A stretch of 28,096 nt of DNA from JBFFXF01 sp041569895 (lineage in GTDB: Bacteria > Planctomycetota > UBA8108 > JACQVS01): the NCBI GenBank assembly GCA_041569895.1, contig JBFFXF010000080.1:1-28096 (forward strand), in the 5' to 3' direction. The position numbers and the translations under genes are program-made. This document shows, piece by piece, positions 22,584-28,096 of the stretch (position 1 is its first letter; the number at the start of each line of letters is the position of its first letter). The notes beneath the pieces were generated by a model. It was given only the letters and a program-made list of their open reading frames with translations, ran no database searches and had not been told where the DNA came from.

Positions 22584-24176
22584 TCAGAATTCTACGAAGG
22601 CGAAGGCGAAGTGGATGACGAGCACCCAGAGCGTCGCCCAGATGATGGTGAGCGTGATGCCCCGGCTGACGTCGACGCCGGTGCGCTTCGGGGAGAGCCC
22701 GACGTGGAACGCGATCGCCCCGGTGCCGAAGCCGCATGCGAGGACCTTGGCGAGCAGCCACCCGGTGCCGATGTAGAGCGCGGTATCGGGCGTCTGGAGG
22801 TTGCGGTGGAAGTGGACGTCCCAGAAGAGCGAGGAGTGCTCCGGGTAGTTGTACGTGAAGACGGCGAGGCTGGTCAGACGCGACACCGCGAAGCCGAAGG
22901 CGATCAGCACGGGCGTCGCGAGCACGAAGGCGAGGTTGATGCCGGTGAGCAGGTACGGGGCCGGCGGCGCCCCGAGCGACCGCATGGCGTCGATCTGCTG
23001 GCTGAACCGCCGTCCCCCGACGTCGGCGGCCACGGCGGCCCCGCTGCGGGCTGCGATCAGCACGGTGAGCAGCACCGGCACGACGATGCGATAGAGCGAG
23101 AAGCCGAGCCCGTGAAGCAGCTCCTCGGTGATCAGCGGCTCGGTGTACGCCTTGAACGGCAGGAACTTGAACGTGAAGTGGGTCGAGACGAAGCCGGCGA
23201 TCACGCCGGCGACGCCGAAGTACGCGAACGCCGAAGGCGACGCCACCAGACCGACGTAGTGCGCCACGTAGCGCAGGCCCCAGCGCGCGCTGCGCCAGAT
23301 GGGGAAGAGCAGAGCCAGTGACAGAATCGTGCCCTCGAGCGCGCGCGTCGTGCCGGCGAAAAACGAGGCGACCCGTCTCGCCACCCGCGCCGGCACGCCC
23401 TCCCGCGCGCGAGCCTTCCGCGTCTCCGTGGCCGGCTTCGCCGCGGCGTCGTCGGTGCGCCACAGACCGGCGAGCTCGTCCGCGCCGACCTCGACCAGAT
23501 CGTGTCGCACCGGGTCCAGGAAAAAGATGCGGTCGGCGATCGGCGCGAGCCGGGCGTGGTCGTGAGTGACGACGACGATGGTCTTGCCGAAGCGGTCGCG
23601 CGTCGACTCGATGCGGTCGACGACGCGCGCCGCGTTCACCGGGTCGAGCCCGGTGGTCGGCTCGTCGAAGACGATGACCTCGGGGTCATGCGCGAGTGTC
23701 CTGGCGATCGCCAGCCGCTGCTTCTGCCCGCCGCTGAGGAGCGCGACCGGCACGTCGTCGGGCACGTCGAGATCGTCGAGGAGCGCGTGCGCGGCCTGGC
23801 GGCGAGGCGGCTCGCTCGTGTCGCGCGTACCCGGCGAGTGTGTCCTGTGGTCGAGCGCGAAGAGCACGTTGCCGGAGGCGCCGAGCTCATCGAAGAGCGC
23901 GAAGCCCTGGAAGACGATTCCGACGCGGTTCGTCGCGGCCGCGCCGGTCGGCTCGATCCGGCCGTCGATGTCGAAGTCCGGATCTTCCGGCCCGAGGAGC
24001 CCGGCGATCAGTCGCAAGAGGACGCTCTTGCCGGCGCCGCTCGGCCCGACGACGAGCGTCACCTCGCCCTCGCGAAACCGGGCGCTGGCGTTTCTCAGCA
24101 GCAACCGGCCGCCGGCCAGCACGGTCAGCCCGGAGATCGACACGCCGCGTCCGTCGGATCCTGGCGAATCACCCAT
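22584..24176 (-). CDS. MlaF-MlaE fusion: lipid ABC transporter ATPase and permease in one chain
   Basis: The 530-residue product joins two proteins that are separate in E. coli. Residues 12-235 are an ABC ATPase: Walker A GPSGAGKS (44-51), Q-loop Q90, signature LSGGQ (147-151), Walker B VIVFDEP (168-173), and switch His 205. After a charged linker (about 240-270), residues 275-530 are an MlaE-type permease with about five to six membrane helices, containing FKFLPFKAYTEPLITEELL, RSGAAVAADVGGRRFSQQIDAMRSLG (the MlaE core) and a helical end. MlaFE moves phospholipid between membranes with an MCE protein. The start overlaps the MCE gene's end by 8 bp, so the pair is co-translated. Confidence 0.92.
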   Translation of the reverse strand: MGDSPGSDGRGVSISGLTVLAGGRLLLRNASARFREGEVTLVVGPSGAGKSVLLRLIAGLLGPEDPDFDIDGRIEPTGAAATNRVGIVFQGFALFDELGASGNVLFALDHRTHSPGTRDTSEPPRRQAAHALLDDLDVPDDVPVALLSGGQKQRLAIARTLAHDPEVIVFDEPTTGLDPVNAARVVDRIESTRDRFGKTIVVVTHDHARLAPIADRIFFLDPVRHDLVEVGADELAGLWRTDDAAAKPATETRKARAREGVPARVARRVASFFAGTTRALEGTILSLALLFPIWRSARWGLRYVAHYVGLVASPSAFAYFGVAGVIAGFVSTHFTFKFLPFKAYTEPLITEELLHGLGFSLYRIVVPVLLTVLIAARSGAAVAADVGGRRFSQQIDAMRSLGAPPAPYLLTGINLAFVLATPVLIAFGFAVSRLTSLAVFTYNYPEHSSLFWDVHFHRNLQTPDTALYIGTGWLLAKVLACGFGTGAIAFHVGLSPKRTGVDVSRGITLTIIWATLWVLVIHFAFAFVEF

Positions 24177-25473
24177 CGCGTTCGATCGTGGCCTGAAAGA
24201 CGTGGCCGTCCTCGACGCGCGGCGAGCCCGGCGTGCCGCCCTCGAGCAGGATCCACCGCGTGTCCTTGCGGAGGATCTGCGTCCTCAGCACGCGCGCGAA
24301 CTCCGGCGTCACGCCACCGCCCTCGCTCCCGAGCACGGTCTCCCCGACGCGACGGAGCAGCGGAGCGAGGAAGACCGAGAGATCGGCGATGGCGCGCTCG
24401 ACCTCGGGAGACCGCCAGCGCGCCCACATGGCGTCGTGGAAGCGCGGGTTGTCGAGAACGATCTCCTGGAACATCATGCGGATCTCGTGCTGGAGCTCGC
24501 GGTTCCTGAGGATCTCGCGGATGGTGCGGCGCAGCGCGGTGGAGACGCGGGGATTCCTCGCGGCCTCGGAGATGACGTCGTCCAGCGCGCCCACGGCATC
24601 GTCGATGTGCTCGCGCAGGATCGGCACCACCTCCGCGTCGACGAACCGGTTCCACTCCCTCTGCACGGTGTCCTCGGCGGTCAGCGGGAGCTTCTCGTAG
24701 AGGTACCGCCACGTGAGGCTCCACACCGGCAGGCGGGCGAGGATCTCGTCCCCGATGGCGTCGAGCGTCGGGCGCGCACGCCGCACGAGGATCGGGAAGA
24801 GCTCGTTCTCCAGGAGCGGCATGAACTCCTCGCGGATGACGCCGCTCCGGAACGTGCCGAGGATGCGCGTGATCTCCTCGCGGCGTCGCTCGATCGCTTC
24901 CGGGAGGTCGTCGACCAGCAGGCGCTCGACGTCGACGACCAGATCCTGCAGCACCGGGCTGATCGCCGCGAACACCTCCTCCCGGTGGCGAAGCAGCGTC
25001 GCGTTCCACTCGTTCGCGATCCAGGCGAGCCGTTCCGGCGGCAGCAGCGTCCGCATCACCCAGGCCGCGGTCTGCGGCACGCTGATATACGTCGCCCTGC
25101 TGTCCGTGACCAGCGACGGGTGCTCCGCCGGCACGATCGCGCACTCCGCGGCGCGAACGAATCCGCGGCGGCCGGGGAGCGTGTCGCCACGGGGGCCGAT
25201 CAGCCGCGTCACCTCGCCGACCAGGGTCATCTCGCCGCCAGACGAGCCGAAGAAGACGGGATCGCCGACCGCGAGCTCCACCGGCGCGGGGAGCTCCACT
25301 CGCACGGTGGCGCGCCCGTGGGAGAGCCAGCTCCAGACGTGCGCCGCGGCGCGCGCCTCGCGGGACTGCTCCTCGTCGTGAACCAGCAGGAAGAGCCCCG
25401 AGGCGATCGCGACCCACGCCACCGCGCCGACGATCACGCGACACGACCTGACGACTGTACTCCGCCGGTCCAT
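24169..25473 (-). CDS. MCE (MlaD-like) protein with long helical C-terminal domain
   Basis: The 434-residue product has an N-terminal membrane anchor (about 12-31, VIVGAVAWVAIASGLFLLV) and a short MCE-like stretch (54-90: RATVRVELPAPVELAVGDPVFF...LVGEVTRL), with the GDPV and G-V core of the family. From about 150 to 400 it is helical and amphipathic, resembling the long helical needle or tube parts of some MCE proteins. It ends with a short beta part (WILLEGGTPGSPRVEDGHVFQATIERDG). MCE proteins form a lipid-passing ring on the permease. It leads the operon with the ATPase-permease fusion. ATG 25473 lies six bases after a -10 box, so translation may be leaderless. Confidence 0.83.
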   Translation of the reverse strand: MDRRSTVVRSCRVIVGAVAWVAIASGLFLLVHDEEQSREARAAAHVWSWLSHGRATVRVELPAPVELAVGDPVFFGSSGGEMTLVGEVTRLIGPRGDTLPGRRGFVRAAECAIVPAEHPSLVTDSRATYISVPQTAAWVMRTLLPPERLAWIANEWNATLLRHREEVFAAISPVLQDLVVDVERLLVDDLPEAIERRREEITRILGTFRSGVIREEFMPLLENELFPILVRRARPTLDAIGDEILARLPVWSLTWRYLYEKLPLTAEDTVQREWNRFVDAEVVPILREHIDDAVGALDDVISEAARNPRVSTALRRTIREILRNRELQHEIRMMFQEIVLDNPRFHDAMWARWRSPEVERAIADLSVFLAPLLRRVGETVLGSEGGGVTPEFARVLRTQILRKDTRWILLEGGTPGSPRVEDGHVFQATIERDG

Positions 25474-25479
25474 GAAGGT

Positions 25480-25507
25480 ATTGTATGGGAAGCTTTGCGA
25501 ACGACAA
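25480..25507 (-). promoter_or_regulatory. Promoter placing the MCE mRNA start at its ATG
   Basis: TTGTCG (25502-25507) and TACAAT (25480-25485) on minus are 16 bases apart. Six bases separate the -10 box from ATG 25473, so a transcript would start at or next to the start codon. Confidence 0.5.
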
Positions 25508-25533
25508 TGCGACGAGCTCGCAGATGAACGAGC

Positions 25534-25603
25534 ACCCCGATCTACCCACTCTGCGGAATCTGCCGACCGACCCCGATTCCCCCAAGCTGCGGAATCTGCG
25601 GAC
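25534..25603. repeat. CTGCGGAATCTGC repeats in the MCE/cutA spacer
   Basis: CCCACTCTGCGGAATCTGCCGACC and CCAAGCTGCGGAATCTGCGGAC-type blocks flank a CCGACCGACCCCGATTCC stretch. The CTGCGGAATCTGC unit matches the CTGCGTAATCTGCG block at 19839-19877, and both follow CCCACT. The 163-bp spacer also holds the MCE promoter. Confidence 0.8.
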
Positions 25604-25636
25604 GGCCCCCCTCTCCCTCCGCGTCATCTGCGGACC

Positions 25637-26011
25637 ATGACCAAAGACCCCGGAAAGATACACGTCGTCCTCTGCACCTGCCCCCCCGACCGCGCCGCCT
25701 CGCTGGCTCGCGAGCTGGTCGACGCGCGGCTGGCGGCCTGCGTGAACATCATCGAGCGGGTGAACAGCATCTATCGCTGGGAGGGCAAGATCTGCGAGGA
25801 CGGCGAGAGCCTGCTCGTCATCAAGAGCGCCGAGGACCGCCTCGACGAGCTCGTTCGCCAGATCGTCGAGGCGCACCCCTACACGGTTCCCGAGGTGATC
25901 GCCCTGCCAGTGACGTCCGGCAGTCAGCCGTACATCGACTGGGTCGTCGGCGAGACGCGACTGGGTCGTCGGCGAGACGCGGCTCGCGGCCGAGTCGTGA
26001 AGGAGGAGTGA
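25637..26011 (+). CDS. cutA: Divalent-cation tolerance protein CutA, reframed C-terminus
   Basis: The 124-residue product is a trimeric CutA1: VVLCTCPPDRAASLARELVDARLAACVNII (10-39), SIYRWEGKI (44-52), LLVIKSAEDRLDEL (59-72) and HPYTVPEVIALPVTSGSQPYIDWV (80-103) all match. CutA1 is linked to copper tolerance and other roles. From residue 109 on the sequence departs from the family: a 22-bp tandem duplication (25936-25979) moves the frame, so the usual short tail becomes LGRRRDAARGRVVKEE. Taking one unit away restores LAAES and a stop at 25998-26000. The core fold is untouched. No ribosome site is visible before ATG 25637. It precedes moeA by 12 bp. Confidence 0.93.
   Translation: MTKDPGKIHVVLCTCPPDRAASLARELVDARLAACVNIIERVNSIYRWEGKICEDGESLLVIKSAEDRLDELVRQIVEAHPYTVPEVIALPVTSGSQPYIDWVVGETRLGRRRDAARGRVVKEE
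25936..25979 (+). repeat. 22-bp exact tandem duplication inside cutA
   Basis: The unit starting CGACTGGGTCGTCGG and ending GAGACG occurs twice without a difference (25936-25957 and 25958-25979). As 22 is not a multiple of three, the second copy shifts the reading frame. Confidence 0.97.
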
Positions 26012-26023
26012 GGGAGATACGAG

Positions 26024-27271
26024 ATGCTGCGCGAGCTCGGTCAGGACCTGACGCCGTTCGAGGAGGTGCGCCAGTTCATCCTCGATCACATCGAGCCGCT
26101 TCCAGCGGAGGACGTGCCGCTCGAGGAGGCGTGGGATCGCGTGCTGTCGGAGCACGTCGTCTGTGACGAGCCGGTTCCCGGCTTCGACAACTCCGCCATG
26201 GACGGCTACGTCGTGCGCGCGTCGGACGTCGCCACGGCCAACGCCGAGAACCCCGTGACGCTCGAGGTCACGGCCCGCGTCGCGGCGGGCGATGCCGCGG
26301 ACACGCCCCTGACGCCCGGCTCGGCGCAGCGCATCATGACGGGCGCGCCGATCCCGGAGGGGGGCGACGCCGTCGTCCCGCACGAGCTCACCGAGTCGAC
26401 CGAGACCGAGGTGATCTTCGTCGTCCCGGCGCGGAGCGGCCAGAACATCCGTCGCGCCGGGGGGGACCTGAGCCCGGGCGACGTCGCCGTCCTCGCCGGC
26501 GCGCGCTTGCGCGGTCCCCAGATCGCCCTCGTCGCGAGCGTCGGGCGGCGCACGGTGCGCGCCACGCGCCGCCCGCGTGTGGCGATCCTGTCGCCGGGCA
26601 AGGAGCTCGTCGAGCCGTGGGAAAAACCGGGGCCGGGGCAGGTGCGCAACTCGAACGCCCACGGGCTCGCCGGTTTCGTCCGCGAATGCGGCGGCGACCC
26701 GACGGTGCTGCGCATCGTCGGCGACGACCTCGAGGAGATCCGCGCCGCCGTCAAGCGGGCGATCGCCGAGGGCGCCGATGCGCTGCTCTCGACCGGCGGC
26801 GTCAGCGCCGGGGACTTCGACTTCGTGCGGCAAGTCGCCGAGGAGGACGGCCGGCCGGGCCGGGTCTTCAAGACGTCGATGCGCCCGGGCAAGCCGCAGG
26901 TGTTCGCGATGATCGACGGCAAGCCGCTCTGGGGGCTTCCGGGAAACCCCGCGGCGGCGATCGTCTCGTTCACCGTGTTCGTCCGTCCCGGCCTGCGCAA
27001 GCTCCTTGGCGAGCGCCCGGTCGTGCCGGCGCCGTTCCCCGTGCGGCTCACCGAGGATATCCAGTACCGCGCCGGTCGCGTCTTCATGCTGCGGGCGCGA
27101 GTCGAGCCCGATCTCGAGTCGGGCGGCTACCTGCTGGCGTCGGCGGGTGATCAGGACTCGAGCTTCCTCGCGTCGCTCTCGGAGGCGAACGCGATCGTCG
27201 AGCTGCCCGCGGACCGGGAGGTGGCGCCCGCGGGCGACATCTTCCCGGCGCACTGGATTCACCCGAGATGA
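26024..27271 (+). CDS. moeA: Molybdopterin molybdenumtransferase MoeA
   Basis: The 415-residue product inserts molybdate into adenylylated molybdopterin. Family motifs are VPGFDNSAMDGY (51-62, D60), RIMTGAPIPEG (103-113), GQNIRRAGGDLSPGD (139-153), VGDDLEEIRAAV, STGGVSAGDFDF, MRPGKPQ and WGLPGNPAAAIVSF. The four domains of MoeA are all covered and length is usual. One oddity: STGDEL, normally highly conserved, reads SPGKEL (190-195); the catalytic Glu is kept (E194) while the neighbouring Asp is Lys (K193). AGGGAG lies seven bases before ATG 26024. It overlaps mobA by 4 bp and so belongs with it to a molybdenum cofactor operon. Confidence 0.94.
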   Translation: MLRELGQDLTPFEEVRQFILDHIEPLPAEDVPLEEAWDRVLSEHVVCDEPVPGFDNSAMDGYVVRASDVATANAENPVTLEVTARVAAGDAADTPLTPGSAQRIMTGAPIPEGGDAVVPHELTESTETEVIFVVPARSGQNIRRAGGDLSPGDVAVLAGARLRGPQIALVASVGRRTVRATRRPRVAILSPGKELVEPWEKPGPGQVRNSNAHGLAGFVRECGGDPTVLRIVGDDLEEIRAAVKRAIAEGADALLSTGGVSAGDFDFVRQVAEEDGRPGRVFKTSMRPGKPQVFAMIDGKPLWGLPGNPAAAIVSFTVFVRPGLRKLLGERPVVPAPFPVRLTEDIQYRAGRVFMLRARVEPDLESGGYLLASAGDQDSSFLASLSEANAIVELPADREVAPAGDIFPAHWIHPR

Positions 27272-27918
27272 CGCCGCCGGCGGTCGACCGGCTCCCGAGG
27301 GCCGTCGTGCTCGCCGGAGGTCGCGGGCGCCGCATGGGCGCCGACAAGGCGATGCTCGACGCCGGCGGCGAGCCGCTGATCCGACGGCTGGTCGCGCTGC
27401 TGAGAGAAACGTTCCACGGCGTGGGCGTCTCCGTCGCGGACGCCGCGCAGGGCGAACGGATCGCCGCAGCCGTTGGCGAGGTCGATCTCTACACCGACGC
27501 CTCGCCCGGCCGTGGCCCGCTCGAGGGCGTGCGCAGCGCCCTCGCGGCCATCGACGACGACCGCGCGTTCTTCCTCGCGGTCGACATGCCCTTCTTCCAC
27601 GCGGGTCTGGCGCGCGTTCTCTGGAGCGCATCACTCGAGGGCGGCGGCCGGGGAGCCGTGCCCCGGTGGGAGCGCGGCGTCGAGCCCGCGTGCGCGGTCT
27701 ACTCGAAGGGGCTGCTGGACGAAATCGCCGCCGCGATCGAGCGAGACGACATCGCGCTCCGCCAGGCGGCGACATGGCCCGGAGTCGCCGAGGTCGACGT
27801 CGAGGCCGCCACGGTCCGCGAGACGCTCGGCGCGAACTTCCGTCCACGGAATGTGTTCTTCAACCTCAACACGCCGGAAGACCTGGAGGCGTGGAAGACG
27901 CGAGGACGAACAGAATGA
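27268..27918 (+). CDS. mobA: Molybdenum cofactor guanylyltransferase MobA
   Basis: The 216-residue product joins GMP to molybdopterin to give the bis-MGD form used by DMSO-reductase-type enzymes. It has the nucleotidyltransferase loop LAGGRGRRMGADKAM (15-29), GPLEGV (83-88), AVDMPF (104-109, Mg2+-binding Asp 106) and the closing FFNLNTPEDLEAW. Length is usual. ATG 27268 overlaps the moeA stop as ATGA, so the two are translationally coupled. No other Mo-cofactor gene is visible in the window. Confidence 0.93.
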   Translation: MTPPAVDRLPRAVVLAGGRGRRMGADKAMLDAGGEPLIRRLVALLRETFHGVGVSVADAAQGERIAAAVGEVDLYTDASPGRGPLEGVRSALAAIDDDRAFFLAVDMPFFHAGLARVLWSASLEGGGRGAVPRWERGVEPACAVYSKGLLDEIAAAIERDDIALRQAATWPGVAEVDVEAATVRETLGANFRPRNVFFNLNTPEDLEAWKTRGRTE

Positions 27919-27929
27919 GCCAAGTCCTG

Positions 27930-28080
27930 CCACGGCGACGGTAACGACAACGGAGACGGAACACGGATACGGAGCACGAGCACGGGCCCAACCCCGGCCT
28001 GGACGGTGGACCGTGACCCGTGGACCGTGTGCCGTGACCGTGGACCGTGACCGTGGACCGTGTGCCGTGACCGTGACCGT
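27930..28080. repeat. Repeat array downstream of mobA (CCGTGA/CCGTGG units)
   Basis: After mobA the sequence turns into short units: first GGTAACGACAACGGAGACGGAACACGGATACGGAG-like six-base steps (27940-27985), then GACCGTGGACCGTGTGCCGTGA-type units (28004-28080). It runs nearly to the right edge. No gene was seen in 27919-28096. Confidence 0.85.
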
Positions 28081-28096
28081 CGTTGCGTCGTCCAGC

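Noticed and set aside
24125..27847. Very long minus frame (about 1240 codons)
   Set aside because: It crosses five recognised genes on both strands and is Arg/Pro-rich, a GC-driven artefact.

Overview
The window is about 28 kb of high-GC bacterial DNA with ordinary dense coding. No rRNA, tRNA, CRISPR array or complete transposon was seen. The gene set combines a eukaryote-type Ser/Thr kinase, a ferredoxin-linked 2-oxoacid oxidoreductase, a K+-dependent-type membrane pyrophosphatase, an MCE/Mla-type lipid transporter, a sialic-acid-type sugar pathway and large alpha-solenoid or HEAT-like proteins of unknown role. Together with very repetitive spacers this suggests a Gram-negative-type bacterium such as a planctomycete or acidobacterium. 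That placement is inference and is weak.

Layout, left to right. (1) 1-1300, minus strand: the start of an exported protein that runs off the edge, a palindromic REP/MITE-like hairpin, and a thioredoxin/TlpA-type exported protein whose redox motif reads W-UGA-G-P-C in one continuous frame, so a selenoprotein candidate. (2) 1613-2569: a Ser/Thr protein kinase on plus, convergent with a long minus-strand operon (8167 to 2582) of CBS protein, korA, korB, CBS protein and a class-III PLP enzyme. (3) 8681-9883: an exported HEAT-like protein, divergent from neuB-neuC-neuD (10254-13212), which overlap by 4 bp each. neuD runs 50 bp into the 3' end of hisF. hisH and hisF are on minus. (4) 14949-17244, plus: an RluA-type pseudouridine synthase, then a membrane-anchored rhodanese and a DoxX/MauE-like membrane protein. 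(5) 17266-25473, minus: hppA, an alpha-solenoid protein, an anchored unknown protein, a MlaF-MlaE fusion and its MCE partner. (6) 25637-27918, plus: cutA, moeA and mobA, so part of molybdenum cofactor synthesis.

The spacers are as notable as the genes. Six of them hold degenerate six-base-period arrays (units such as CGGGAA, CGAGGA, TCGGAG or CCGATT), sometimes with a TCTGATCTCTG-type block or a CTGCGTAATCTGCGG-type block. Two other spacers, hisF/hisH and rluA/rhodanese, hold two diverged copies of one roughly 170-200 bp element. Each copy ends in a TTTTTCTCG...CGAGAAAAA hairpin and matches no RNA family I can name.

The strongest leads are the UxxC selenoprotein candidate at 332-1300, the two-copy element at 13971-14167 and 15842-16009, the two-gene MCE transporter with fused ATPase and permease, the CBS-korA-korB-CBS arrangement, and a fresh 22-bp tandem duplication that reframes the end of cutA.
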